Shown here: piece after piece, positions 19,845 to 29,177 of the stretch
How the letters are laid out: each line of letters begins with the position of its first letter
How positions within the stretch are numbered: position 1 is the stretch's first letter
Assembly: GCF_001028705.1 (NCBI RefSeq)
Contig: NZ_CP011770.1
Span: 1,863,501 to 1,927,500, forward strand
Source: Croceicoccus naphthovorans
GTDB lineage: Bacteria > Pseudomonadota > Alphaproteobacteria > Sphingomonadales > Sphingomonadaceae
Direction: 5' to 3'
DNA length: 64,000 nt
Position numbers and translations under genes: made by a program
The notes under the pieces: generated by a model
What the model was told of the DNA's origin: nothing
Databases searched by the model: none
The model's input: the letters and a program-made list of their open reading frames with translations, nothing else

Positions 19845-20729
19845 TTACTTCTGCTTCAACTGATCCAGTAGATATTGCCCATAGCCGCTTTTCCTTAACG
19901 GATCGGCAAGCCGCTCAAGTTGCGAATCGTCAATAAAACCTTTGCGCCAGGCGATCTCTTCGGGACAGGAAATCTTCAGCCCCTGCCGTTCTTCCACAAT
20001 ACGAACATAGGTTCCGGCATCGAGCAGCGAGCCGTGCGTTCCGGTGTCGAGCCAGGCATAACCCCGACCCATCAATTCGACGGAAAGGTTTCCCGCTTCA
20101 AGATAAAGACGATTGAGGTCGGTAATTTCCAATTCACCCCGCGCTGAGGGCTTGACCTGTCGGGCGAGGTCCACAACCTGATTGTCGTAAAAATAGAGTC
20201 CGGTCACGGCATAGTTCGACTTGGGCTCAGTCGGCTTTTCCTCGATAGTCTGCGCCTTCCCCCCATCATCGAACGACACCACGCCATAACTTCTGGGATC
20301 GCTGACGTAATAGCCAAACACCGTCGCACCCGCTGTTCTGCTATCGGCCACTTCCAGTAAGCTGGGCAAACCGTGCCCGTAAAAAATGTTATCGCCTAGA
20401 ATGAGGGCGCTGGGGCGATGACCCACGAAGTCGGCACCAATATGAAATGCCTGCGCCAATCCTTCGGGTCGTGGTTGAACGGCATATTCAAGTGACATGC
20501 CCCAGCGCTCGCCGTCACCCAACAGACCTTTAAACGCATTCTGGTCCTCCGGCGTCGTTATGATGAGAACCGATCGAATTCCGGCCAGCATCAGAACTGA
20601 TAGAGGATAATATATCATCGGCTTGTCGTAGACCGGCATTAACTGCTTGCTGACTGGCAGGGTTAGCGGGTGCAAGCGCGTTCCCGATCCGCCGGCCAAA
20701 ATAATGCCGCAACGTTCAACCCCTGACAT
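19845..20729 (-). CDS. rmlA: glucose-1-phosphate thymidylyltransferase
   Basis: 294 aa. Nucleotidyltransferase signature [20 protein letters not shown], then [34 protein letters not shown], and [16 protein letters not shown] 20729 has GAGGA upstream. First gene of the minus-strand rmlACDB cluster; its promoter should lie in the 220-bp divergent region towards the plus-strand glycosyltransferase. Confidence 0.96.
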   Translation of the reverse strand: MSGVERCGIILAGGSGTRLHPLTLPVSKQLMPVYDKPMIYYPLSVLMLAGIRSVLIITTPEDQNAFKGLLGDGERWGMSLEYAVQPRPEGLAQAFHIGADFVGHRPSALILGDNIFYGHGLPSLLEVADSRTAGATVFGYYVSDPRSYGVVSFDDGGKAQTIEEKPTEPKSNYAVTGLYFYDNQVVDLARQVKPSARGELEITDLNRLYLEAGNLSVELMGRGYAWLDTGTHGSLLDAGTYVRIVEERQGLKISCPEEIAWRKGFIDDSQLERLADPLRKSGYGQYLLDQLKQK

Positions 20730-20952
20730 CCGAACGAATCCTCACTAATCATCGACCCAGTGCGAAATTGCCGCAACCCGCTGCGAAAAGATGCGAAACG
20801 CAGGTCTACAGACGGCAGGACACCCTTCGGGCCAAGTTGTGGCTGGGCTTATGCCGACTGGACAGAGCGCTCGCAAGCGCGATAACCGCGTTCTCTCGGC
20901 AATCATCGTTTGCCGGTTTTATGCAGAGAAAGCCTGGAAGGCACATCGCCAA

Positions 20953-22077
20953 GTGCAAATACTTTTGTGGGGCACATACGATCTTACGAAACCCCGCGTT
21001 CGGCTGATGCGGCAGGCCCTTCAGTCGTGTGGGGACCTCAGCGAAATTCACACCAATGTCTGGACAGGGGTAGAAGACAAGAGCCAGTTGCGTGGCTGGA
21101 GGGTGGCCTGGGCTGCTCTGCGTTGGTTGACCGCCTACCCGCTATTGATCCTGCGCTTTATGCTTACGCCGAAGCCAGATGTCGTAGTCGTCGGATACAT
21201 GGGACAGGTCGATATGCTGATTCTCGCACCATTGGCCAGGCTGCGCCGCGTTCCAATCATATGGGACGCTTTCCTATCGTTATACGATACCGTTGTGCAC
21301 GACCGAAAGCTGTTAGGATTGCGACATCCCCTAGCCCGCCTGATTTTTGCGCTGGAGCGCCGCGCTTGTAATGCGGCTGATGCAGTTGTCCTCGACACGT
21401 CGTCCCACGCGCAGTCGTTTGGCGAATTATACGATCTTGACGACGCCAAGCTGTTCGCAGTCTTTGTTGGCGTGGAACAAGACGTCTTCGCCAAGACAGC
21501 ACCCGCCGCTCTTCCCGAACGGGCCGATAGCCACATCCGCATACTTTTTTACGGACAATTCATTCCACTCCACGGTATCCAAACCATCGTCGAGGCAGCG
21601 AGGCTGACCCGTGACCGACCCTTTCGCTGGCACCTGATCGGACAAGGCCAAGACGCAGCAGAAGTTCGCGCGATGCTGGAAGACGACTCATTTCCGAACC
21701 TCGAATGGGAACCCTGGGTACCGTACGCGCAACTGATTGATCGAATTTCCGAATGCGACGTGTGCCTTGGGGTCTTCGGCATATCGGACAAGGCCTCGCG
21801 CGTCATTCCGAATAAAGTCTTTCAAACGCTGATGTCCGACAAGCCCTTGATCACTCGCGACAGTCCGGCCATGCGTGAACTCTTTTTGGACGAAGACAGT
21901 GCGGTGGCATTGGTACAGCCAGGCGATCCGCAAGCGTTGGTAGCGGCAATAGAGGGATTTGCAGCGGCTTCGCCCGTTCCTGACAGACAGGCGTTGCGCC
22001 AGCGGTTTGACGCGACTGCCCTTACCGACGGCTGGATGGCTATTGTCTCGGCAGTTGCAGGCCGTAAAGTGACGTAA
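20953..22077 (+). CDS. GT4-like glycosyltransferase
   Basis: 374 aa if started at GTG 20953 (MQILLWGTYDLTKPRVRLM), which has GGAAGG upstream. The frame continues upstream to 20791, but that part is not protein-like. GT-B fold: N-terminal acceptor domain with VVVGYMGQVDMLILAPLARL, and C-terminal domain with IRILFYGQFIPLHGIQTIVE and HLIGQGQD, then VIPNKVFQTLMSDKPLITRD. This is the family 1/4 donor-binding arrangement. It opens the plus-strand run of island genes. Sugar specificity unknown. Start uncertain. Confidence 0.82.
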   Translation: MQILLWGTYDLTKPRVRLMRQALQSCGDLSEIHTNVWTGVEDKSQLRGWRVAWAALRWLTAYPLLILRFMLTPKPDVVVVGYMGQVDMLILAPLARLRRVPIIWDAFLSLYDTVVHDRKLLGLRHPLARLIFALERRACNAADAVVLDTSSHAQSFGELYDLDDAKLFAVFVGVEQDVFAKTAPAALPERADSHIRILFYGQFIPLHGIQTIVEAARLTRDRPFRWHLIGQGQDAAEVRAMLEDDSFPNLEWEPWVPYAQLIDRISECDVCLGVFGISDKASRVIPNKVFQTLMSDKPLITRDSPAMRELFLDEDSAVALVQPGDPQALVAAIEGFAAASPVPDRQALRQRFDATALTDGWMAIVSAVAGRKVT

Positions 22078-22128
22078 TATTAACCTTGTTCGATCTAGCA
22101 GTCGTGCGTGATGGAGCCGAGCGTTAAC

Positions 22129-23070
22129 ATGCAGATCGATATTTTGCTTGCCACCTATAACGGTGCGGCGTTCCTGCCCGAACAGTTGGGATCGCTGCTG
22201 TCGCAGACGCACACCGACTGGCGCCTGCTTGTGCGCGACGATGGATCGACCGACGGCTCTTTGCAGATCGTAAAGGACTGGGCACGCGATAACGACGTCG
22301 ATTGCAGAGTCGTTGATGAGGGCACATCCAATATTGGCGCCAGCGCCAGTTTCGGCAAACTGCTAGAGGCATCCAGCGCGCCCTATTTCGCTTTTTGCGA
22401 CCAAGATGATGTTTGGCTTCCAACCAAGCTAGAAAAAACATTGAATGCGATCCAAGACGCCGAAGATACGACGATCGGCCCAGTGCTCGCTTATTGTGAT
22501 TTGGTAGTCGTCGACCGCAATCTTACCGAAATTGCGCCATCGTTCAGAGAGTTCTGTTCGATCGGCACCATTCCGACCGAACGAGCGATCCGCAAATTGG
22601 TCGTGCAAAACACGGTAACCGGCTGTGCGACAATGGGTAATGCCGCTTTGCGCGAGACCGCAATCCCTGTCGCGACTGAAGCCCGGATGCACGATTGGTG
22701 GCTCGCCCTGGTAGCATGTCAATTCGGCACCATTATCGAGATCAACGACGCCCTCATTCTCTATCGGCAGCATGGCAATAACACTCTTGGGGCGAAGAGG
22801 CTGGATTTCGCTGGCAAAATACGCCGGATTCTGGCTAGTCCTATCAAAATCTGGAGCGTCCAATCGGCGAATCGTCGCGCGCAAATGGACCAGGCACGAG
22901 CATTTCATAACCGTTTTGCCGACCGGCTTGACGACCATGCAAAACAGGTCTTGGCAGGGTACGCCAACCTCGAATCCATGAGCCTAATAGCGCGGCGGCG
23001 GTTTATTCTTCAGCACCGTTTTCGGCCGCAGACACCGCTCTCCCGCTTGGCTGAGCGTTTACTGACATGA
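22129..23070 (+). CDS. family 2 glycosyltransferase, rhamnosyltransferase-like
   Basis: 313 aa from ATG 22129 (MQIDILLATYNGAAFLPEQL); a GTG at 22108 and an ATG at 22111 are in frame. GT-A features: LLATYNGAAFL, VRDDGSTDGSL, and AFCDQDDVWLPTKL with the metal-binding acids. Near the C-terminus RMHDWWLALVACQFG and LYRQHGNNTLGA match the WcaA/RgpB-like group of rhamnan and O-antigen transferases. It overlaps the RgpF-like gene by 4 bp, which fits a role in rhamnose-containing chains. Confidence 0.87.
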   Translation: MQIDILLATYNGAAFLPEQLGSLLSQTHTDWRLLVRDDGSTDGSLQIVKDWARDNDVDCRVVDEGTSNIGASASFGKLLEASSAPYFAFCDQDDVWLPTKLEKTLNAIQDAEDTTIGPVLAYCDLVVVDRNLTEIAPSFREFCSIGTIPTERAIRKLVVQNTVTGCATMGNAALRETAIPVATEARMHDWWLALVACQFGTIIEINDALILYRQHGNNTLGAKRLDFAGKIRRILASPIKIWSVQSANRRAQMDQARAFHNRFADRLDDHAKQVLAGYANLESMSLIARRRFILQHRFRPQTPLSRLAERLLT

Positions 23071-23897
23071 GCGAACGCCTGATCGTCTTTGCGCACTTCG
23101 ACGCAGCCGGTACACTCCCGAAATATGTGCGATACCATCTGCAAATGCTTAAGAAATATGCAAGGCGATTGATTGTCGCCTCAAATTGCGCGCTGCAGGA
23201 TGATGACCGGGCATATCTTTCAGAGATCGGCACCGACCTATTGGAACGTAAAAACATTGGCTACGACTTTGCGGCATGGCGCGATGCCCTCGGTGCAATC
23301 GATAAATCTTCATTCGATGAGATCGTCCTGACCAATTCCAGTGTTGTCGGACCCTTGCGCGACTTGGGTCCGATTTTCACAGAAATGGCCGGACGGAAGT
23401 GTGATTTCTGGGCCCTGACCCAAAGCAACTCCGGTGGCAGAGCCCACTTACAAAGCTATTTCCTGTCATTCGGCCCGCGCGCACTCAGAAGCGATGCATG
23501 GCGCGATTGGTGGGATCGTGTCGAAGACCTTATCGACAAGCGAGAAGTCATCTCACGTTACGAAATTCGCCTTCGCGACCATTTTGCCGCTGCCGGTCTT
23601 ACTGGAGAAAGCTATATCGCACCGCCAAGACGCCGCGACATGTTCCGTTGGTTTCTTCGGCGACAGAACTCGGGCATACGGCTCACACCTGCACCGCGCT
23701 ATTGGACAAGCGCCGTGATCCACTCTCCGGTCGAATTGATCAGGCAGGGTCTTCCTTACCTGAAAGCTTCTTTGTTATGGGGCCATAATACCCGCCAAGG
23801 CGTCCCGCTGGCCGAATTGATGGCCGAGTCGGGCCTCGACTATGATTGGTCTTTGATCGGCGCCCATAATTCCACAATCGCAACGCTACAAGTATGA
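23067..23897 (+). CDS. RgpF-like rhamnan synthesis protein
   Basis: 276 aa. Resembles the rhamnan synthesis F family: LIVFAHFDAAGTLPKYVRYH, LKKYARRLIVASNCAL, ERKNIGYDFAAWRDAL, DEIVLTNSSVVGPL and FWALTQSNSGGRAHLQSYFL. Start ATG overlaps the upstream stop (ATGA). Members are found with rhamnose polymer genes and are thought to be glycosyltransferases. The rml cluster next door would supply dTDP-rhamnose. Confidence 0.85.
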   Translation: MSERLIVFAHFDAAGTLPKYVRYHLQMLKKYARRLIVASNCALQDDDRAYLSEIGTDLLERKNIGYDFAAWRDALGAIDKSSFDEIVLTNSSVVGPLRDLGPIFTEMAGRKCDFWALTQSNSGGRAHLQSYFLSFGPRALRSDAWRDWWDRVEDLIDKREVISRYEIRLRDHFAAAGLTGESYIAPPRRRDMFRWFLRRQNSGIRLTPAPRYWTSAVIHSPVELIRQGLPYLKASLLWGHNTRQGVPLAELMAESGLDYDWSLIGAHNSTIATLQV

Positions 23898-25402
23898 GCG
23901 ATCACCCATCGATCCCGCTAACGACCACCGGCAATTCCACTCGACCCGGCCAAGTCCCATCACCAACACTTCGAACGGTAGTACGGTCCAGTGGATGGAG
24001 TGCGGTGGACCTGCTGGTCCGAACCGGGGGGCAGTTTGTCATAACGGTCATATTGGCACGCCTTCTGGATCCGCGCGACTTCGGTCTCTGGGCCATGGCA
24101 ATGATACTGTCGATCATGGCAACAACTCTGATAGCGACCGGTATCAGTACGTCACTACTTCGCAATCACAACTCGACCGCCGAAGAAGAGAGCACGTTAA
24201 TGTGGCTCGGTTGTCTCGCTAGTATCGTGTTAGCTGGCGCAATCTACCTTCTTGCCGATCCAATTTCATCGTTTTTCGGGCAAGGATCGCTGTCGCATCT
24301 CATCGCTTTGGCGGCCTGCACCGTTATCATCGCGGCACCCTCAACGGTGCCGACAGCCATCCTGACCCGAGAACTGCGGTTTGGAAAGATGGCGATCGTA
24401 AGCATTCTCTCGGTAATGGCAGGTGGCGTGATCGGCATCGGAATGGCTCGTGCAGGTCGGGGAGCAGAGGCATTCGCTGGCATGGCTATCGCAATGGCGC
24501 TTGTTCAAACAACGGGCTTGCTGATTGCCGCACGCTGGTGGCCACGTGGATTTCGACTGAGCGCCGCCCGAGAAGCGCTGCACTTTGGCAAATGGATGAG
24601 TATGTCGGCAGGGCTGGAGATGGCTTACACGCAGGGGACGACCGCATTGCTGGGTAGGATCTACGGCGCGGGCGATGTAGGCCTTTTCGGTCGTGCGTAT
24701 TCGCTGCAACAAACAGTGCAGACGTTAATCAGTGGCCTTGTCGGTCGCATGGCGATGCCAGTTTTCGCTGCGAACGGCCATGATCGCGACCGTATGCGCC
24801 GCGGGATGGAATTGGCGTTAAGATTGACCATGCTGATCAACTTGCCTGCTATGATCGGCCTTGCGCTGGTTGCCGACTTGATAATCGATGTACTTTATGG
24901 ATCGAAATGGGCATCAGCCGCGCCGCTGCTCTCCATCATTGCGATCGGTGGCGCGCTCTTCCCGCTCAACCTGCTTAATGTCCAACTCCTCGCGGCCACG
25001 GGACATGGTCGGGCGTTCTTCCGCTTGGAACTACTCAAAAAGACATTCGGATTCACTGCGATTGCAATAGCCAGCCAAATTGGATTGCTCTATATGGCCG
25101 GTGCCCTGACATTGGCATCGCTGTTTTCAGTATATGCCAATTCCCGCCAAACAGATGCACTGATCGGATATCCGTTGGTTCGACAGCTTCGCGACCTATC
25201 GGACCTGCTAATGCCGATTTTCGCGCTAGTAGCCTCGGTCCTCCTCCTACGCAGTTTTACAACCATGCAACCTGTCACAGAGCTGATCGCGTGCGTGATT
25301 TTGGGCGCAGCGACCTACTTCGCAGTGGGATTTATTGCCCGGGCCACTTCATTCAAAAACCTTGAAAGCTCAGTGCTAACCGCGTTGCGAGCAGCAAGCT
25401 GA
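23894..25402 (+). CDS. Wzx-type oligosaccharide flippase
   Basis: 502 aa with about 12-14 hydrophobic segments. MOP-superfamily (polysaccharide synthase, WzxC-like) pattern: RSSGWSAVDLLVRTGGQF, VILARLLDPRDFGLWAMAMI, then ILTRELRFGKMAIVSILSVM and RAYSLQQTVQTLISG. Inner-membrane export of lipid-linked repeat units is the expected role. Overlaps its neighbours by 4 bp upstream and 1-3 bp downstream (TGATG), so it belongs to the same transcript. Confidence 0.9.
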   Translation: MSDHPSIPLTTTGNSTRPGQVPSPTLRTVVRSSGWSAVDLLVRTGGQFVITVILARLLDPRDFGLWAMAMILSIMATTLIATGISTSLLRNHNSTAEEESTLMWLGCLASIVLAGAIYLLADPISSFFGQGSLSHLIALAACTVIIAAPSTVPTAILTRELRFGKMAIVSILSVMAGGVIGIGMARAGRGAEAFAGMAIAMALVQTTGLLIAARWWPRGFRLSAAREALHFGKWMSMSAGLEMAYTQGTTALLGRIYGAGDVGLFGRAYSLQQTVQTLISGLVGRMAMPVFAANGHDRDRMRRGMELALRLTMLINLPAMIGLALVADLIIDVLYGSKWASAAPLLSIIAIGGALFPLNLLNVQLLAATGHGRAFFRLELLKKTFGFTAIAIASQIGLLYMAGALTLASLFSVYANSRQTDALIGYPLVRQLRDLSDLLMPIFALVASVLLLRSFTTMQPVTELIACVILGAATYFAVGFIARATSFKNLESSVLTALRAAS

Positions 25403-26295
25403 TGGCGGATTCTCCGGCTGCGACTGGCCAGCACTTTGTGTTCTGGGCTCCCTCTTATGATGAGAACATCGGGGGGGTAATCGCGATCCATTCCATGTGC
25501 GCACGCATGAGAGAGCTTGGGTATAAGGCCAGCATATGGCCAGCATATCTCCAATTCCCACACGACTACGCGTCCGCCAAAGGGTGGATCAAGCGCAAAA
25601 TGGTTCCAGACGACTATAGTTTCGGACCTTTCACCAACCCCACGGCGGGCCTTCGCCAACTTCGCAATGCCGTCGTGGTCTATCCCGAGACCGTTTTCGG
25701 CAATCCATTGCAGGGCAAAAAGGTGGTTCGCTGGCTCTTGTATCGCCCCACCGATGCAGCAGCCGCGACATTTGATATGTCGCGAGATTTTTTCGCCTAT
25801 TATATGCCTGAGTTTGCTGGCGGGAATGTAAATCAAAAAAAATTCACTCATCTAAGAATACAGCACTTGCACGCAGCATATCAAGACAAAGGGTTAGATC
25901 GCACAGGCGACTGCTATCTAATCCACAAAGGTAAAAATCGTACATACGACAAGCATCCCAAGAATGCGATCTACATCGACAATATGAGCCATGAAGAAAA
26001 GGCTAATGCTTTTCAGACTTGCGATAGGTTATACTCTTACGACTTTTACTCCATGAACAATATATATGCCTCGATTTGCGGTTGCGTGCCTATAATAATC
26101 CCCGAAGATGGCGTGAGCGAACGAGAATGGATGAGCGAAGAGCACCGACGCTGGGGGCTAGCCTACGGCGAAGATCGAATTGATTGGGCCAAGTCAACCA
26201 GAGGCAAACTTTTGGAACGAGTGCACCGATCTCATTTAGAAGAAAATAGTATGATAGTGAAATTTGCAGCATCATGTTTTGAATTTTGGCATTAA
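25402..26295 (+). CDS. putative glycosyltransferase, WavQ-like
   Basis: 297 aa. Recognisable pieces are FVFWAPSYDENIGGVIAIHS, VVVYPETVFGNPLQGKKVVR, WLLYRP, and near the C-terminus DRLYSYDFYSMNNIYASICG followed by CVPIIIPEDGVSEREW, which reads like a GT-B donor-site region. The combination reminds me of WavQ-like core or O-antigen transferases, but that identification is tentative. The last third is markedly AT-rich. Its end overlaps the upstream region of the WbqC-like gene. Confidence 0.65.
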   Translation: MADSPAATGQHFVFWAPSYDENIGGVIAIHSMCARMRELGYKASIWPAYLQFPHDYASAKGWIKRKMVPDDYSFGPFTNPTAGLRQLRNAVVVYPETVFGNPLQGKKVVRWLLYRPTDAAAATFDMSRDFFAYYMPEFAGGNVNQKKFTHLRIQHLHAAYQDKGLDRTGDCYLIHKGKNRTYDKHPKNAIYIDNMSHEEKANAFQTCDRLYSYDFYSMNNIYASICGCVPIIIPEDGVSEREWMSEEHRRWGLAYGEDRIDWAKSTRGKLLERVHRSHLEENSMIVKFAASCFEFWH

Positions 26296-26299
26296 TATA

Positions 26300-26995
26300 A
26301 TGTTATCATTGTCAATAATGCAGCCATACCTATTCCCATATCTGGGATATTTTCAGGTCATCAATGCTTCGGATATTTTTTTTAGCTACGACAACGCGCA
26401 ATACATGAAGGGCGGTTACGTAAATCGTAACAAAATTCATCCTTCTGGCGGAACAAGCTGGTTCGCCCTTCCTGTTTCGAGTTCACCTGTAAACACCCCC
26501 ATTAACCAGAAGTCGTACGCTGATCGATCCAAACGTGACAGCCTTTTGCAAAGGCTGCAAAATTGCTATCGCAAAGCGCCCCATCAGTCAGATATCGTCA
26601 ATTTAGTAGATCTTTGTTTGACCCACCCTTCTGACAATGTTGCGGAACTCAATACCTATAGTATAAAGCAAATTTGCGCATTTCTTGGAATATCAACCCC
26701 TGTCAGAAACGTGTCGGAAATCAACTTTCATGGGAATTCCGGGCAAGACAAGGTCCTGTCTATTTGCAAAGCGCAGAATGCAGGCGCTTACATCAATCCA
26801 ATCGGCGGCGCGGGCTTATATGATCGCTCTGCCTTCGCGACGCACGGCATAGAATTGCAATTCCTCAAAAGCCATTTGCCGCGCTATCAGCAGTTTGGTT
26901 CTGACTGGTTTCCTTCGCTAAGCATCATTGATGTAATGATGTTCAACAGCGCGAGTGAGATCCGTGAATTGCTCGAATGCTATGATCTCGCCTGA
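26300..26995 (+). CDS. WbqC-like family protein
   Basis: 231 aa from ATG 26300 (MLSLSIMQPYLFPYLGYFQV). Family signs are the N-terminal MQPYLFPYLGYFQ, YDNAQYMKGGYVNRNKI, and C-terminal GGAGLYDRSAFATHGIELQF. The biochemical role of the family is not settled as far as I know; members usually sit in O-antigen or capsule clusters, often near DegT-type aminotransferases. No clear ribosome site is seen; translation may be coupled to the gene ending at 26295. It overlaps the sulfotransferase gene by 14 bp. Confidence 0.85.
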   Translation: MLSLSIMQPYLFPYLGYFQVINASDIFFSYDNAQYMKGGYVNRNKIHPSGGTSWFALPVSSSPVNTPINQKSYADRSKRDSLLQRLQNCYRKAPHQSDIVNLVDLCLTHPSDNVAELNTYSIKQICAFLGISTPVRNVSEINFHGNSGQDKVLSICKAQNAGAYINPIGGAGLYDRSAFATHGIELQFLKSHLPRYQQFGSDWFPSLSIIDVMMFNSASEIRELLECYDLA

Positions 26996-27812
26996 CCCGC
27001 CCTCGCCCATCGCCATTCATGGGGCCCCCCGCTCGGGAACGACCTGGCTTGGGCAAATTTTCAATTCCCACCCCTCATGCGCGTATCGCTACCAACCGCT
27101 TTTTTCTTACGCCTTTAAGAACCGGATCGATTTCAATAGTTCAGAACAAGCAGCCAAACAATTTTTGCACGATTTGCTCCACACCGAGGATCAGTTTGTT
27201 TTACAAACAGGTGAGGCAAGCCTTGCCCAAGGAAGTCCGAAATTCGAAAAAGATCCTGCGCCTCAATTCTTAGCTTATAAGGAAGTCCGCTACCATCAGT
27301 TGCTCCCGCACTTGATGTCGATCGTCCCAGAATTGCGCCTAGTAGCGATCGTACGTGATCCACGCGATGTTCTACGAAGTTGGCGAGCAGCCCCGAGGGA
27401 ATATGCGGCGGAGTGGAACTTCGCCTCAGAGTGGGACTGCGCGCCGAGCAAAAATGCAGGTCAGGCTGAAAATTTTTACGGGTATTCTGGCTGGAAGGAC
27501 AGCTTACAAATATTTCAAAGGATGACGGAGAATCATCCTGAAAGAGCTATAATCGTACGCTACCACGACCTGAAGAATGTGCCTTCGGAGACCACGCGAC
27601 ACATTTTCAACTTTTGCGGCATGAACTTTTCCGACCAGACATGCGACTTTTTGCGCGCATCTACGACGACAAAGGGAGAGTCTGACCCGTACGGAGTATA
27701 TCGAAACAATTCAGATGCCACTGCCCATGCGGCACTCGATTCTGAAATCGAATATGCGGTACTGACAGACGTCAAGAAAGAGCAACTGGACTTCTATCTG
27801 GACCCAAATTGA
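26982..27812 (+). CDS. sulfotransferase family protein
   Basis: 276 aa from ATG 26982. PAPS-binding 5'-phosphosulfate loop GAPRSGTTWLGQIFNSHP at about residues 14-31. The 3'-phosphate motif VAIVRDPRDVLRSWR lies near residue 115. The frame starts inside the WbqC-like gene, so the two are coupled. In this setting the likely acceptor is a sugar of the exported polysaccharide or a lipid, which would give a sulfated glycan, but the acceptor cannot be read from sequence. Base composition is AT-rich compared with the core genes. Confidence 0.85.
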   Translation: MISPDPPSPIAIHGAPRSGTTWLGQIFNSHPSCAYRYQPLFSYAFKNRIDFNSSEQAAKQFLHDLLHTEDQFVLQTGEASLAQGSPKFEKDPAPQFLAYKEVRYHQLLPHLMSIVPELRLVAIVRDPRDVLRSWRAAPREYAAEWNFASEWDCAPSKNAGQAENFYGYSGWKDSLQIFQRMTENHPERAIIVRYHDLKNVPSETTRHIFNFCGMNFSDQTCDFLRASTTTKGESDPYGVYRNNSDATAHAALDSEIEYAVLTDVKKEQLDFYLDPN

Positions 27813-27897
27813 TTTTTTGCCAATCCTCGCACAAATTTCGTGGTAGGGAAGCGCAAGCTCTTTGACCTCGCTTCGTACCATCGGCAAAAAGGCCCTT

Positions 27898-29070
27898 ATG
27901 ACAAGTAAGAAGTTCAGCAGAGGCCCCACCATTAATCTGAGCGCTGCGCCGCAAGCTGACCCTATTTACGTCACCAAACCCTATCTCCCGCCGCTAGACG
28001 AATTCGTCGGAAAACTGCAGGAAATCTGGGAAAGGGGCATTCTTACAAACAACGGACCAGTAAACTGCGAGTTGGAGTCTCGACTCGAATTGGCACTCGA
28101 CGCAAAGTCCGTCGCGACAGTCTCAAACGGCTCAATTGCTATCGAGCTTGCACTTGAAGCGGCGGGCCTTACAGGCGAGGTTATAACGACCCCATACAGC
28201 TTTGTCGCGACCAGTCATTCAATCTTACGCGCAGGACTGACCCCCGTTTTCGCTGATCTAGGCGCAAACAGTTTCAACATCGATCCAGAAAAAGTGGAGG
28301 CCGCCATCACAGGACGGACATCGGCAATCTTGGCCGTCCACTGCTATGGCCAGCCATGCAACGTCGATGCGTTAGGAGACATTGCCAAGCGTCACAACCT
28401 AGCGCTCATTTACGATGCCGCACACGCATTCGGAGTCAGGCTAGACGGCCGCAGCCTCTTCGAATATGGCGATTATTCAACGATCAGCTTCCACGCAACA
28501 AAGGTATTTCACACGTTCGAAGGCGGTGCGATATGCGTCAACGATCCTGTAGCACGTGACCGCATCAACAGCCTTCGCAACTTCGGTATCACAAGCGAAA
28601 CAACCATCCCTTATGTTGGGACGAACGCCAAGCTCAATGAAATCAGCGCAGCTATGGGTTTGCTTCAACTCGATCATTTTGACTATGTTCTGCAGAGCCG
28701 GGCGCATGTCGCGCAATTTTACCGTAATGCACTGGCTGATATAGATGGTATTGTGATTCCTGATACGATTCGTGGCGTTCAACAAAATTATGCCTATTTC
28801 CCGATCATCATTACGTCTTCTTACCCTGAAGCACGCGATGATCTGTATGAAAGGTTGAAAAGGTTCGGCATCTTTACGCGCCGCTACTTTTATCCATTGC
28901 TGTCATCGTTAACTATGTACCGAAATTTCCCTTCGGCTTATCCAGCGAACTTGCCCAACGCAATTCAGATGGCGGACCGTGTCTTGTGTCTTCCATTTTA
29001 TCCCGATCTTTCCGATACAAATCTCAGCCGCATCGTCGACATGATCCGAAGGCCACAAACCGGTCGCTGA
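27898..29070 (+). CDS. DegT-family sugar aminotransferase, predicted dTDP-4-keto-6-deoxyglucose 4-transaminase
   Basis: 390 aa from ATG 27898 (AAAGG 5 bp upstream); TTG 27862 is an alternative. Fold type I PLP enzyme: SNGSIAIELALEAAGLTG, TTPYSFVATSHSI, IYDAAHAFGVRLDGRS, and PLP lysine in SFHATKVFHTFEGGA. The HATKV...FEGGA form of the lysine motif resembles DesI/VioA-type C-4 transaminases of dTDP-4-keto-6-deoxyglucose. RmlA and RmlB of the island can make that substrate. Product would be a dTDP-4-amino-4,6-dideoxyhexose. Last gene of the island; cpaF follows after 107 bp. Confidence 0.88.
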   Translation: MTSKKFSRGPTINLSAAPQADPIYVTKPYLPPLDEFVGKLQEIWERGILTNNGPVNCELESRLELALDAKSVATVSNGSIAIELALEAAGLTGEVITTPYSFVATSHSILRAGLTPVFADLGANSFNIDPEKVEAAITGRTSAILAVHCYGQPCNVDALGDIAKRHNLALIYDAAHAFGVRLDGRSLFEYGDYSTISFHATKVFHTFEGGAICVNDPVARDRINSLRNFGITSETTIPYVGTNAKLNEISAAMGLLQLDHFDYVLQSRAHVAQFYRNALADIDGIVIPDTIRGVQQNYAYFPIIITSSYPEARDDLYERLKRFGIFTRRYFYPLLSSLTMYRNFPSAYPANLPNAIQMADRVLCLPFYPDLSDTNLSRIVDMIRRPQTGR

Positions 29071-29177
29071 CCAGCCCGGCGTTTTCATTTTGTAAACCAA
29101 ACCCTGCCAAAACTCGCAAAGCGCGCAATGGTTAGCTTTATTGCGAACGCTATTCAGGTTGCGAGGATTTTAGACAG

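Noticed and set aside
27814..27890. TTTTTGCC / GGCAAAAA inverted repeat between sulfotransferase and aminotransferase genes
   Set aside because: 8-bp arms with about 60 bases between; not a plausible terminator or operator on sequence alone.
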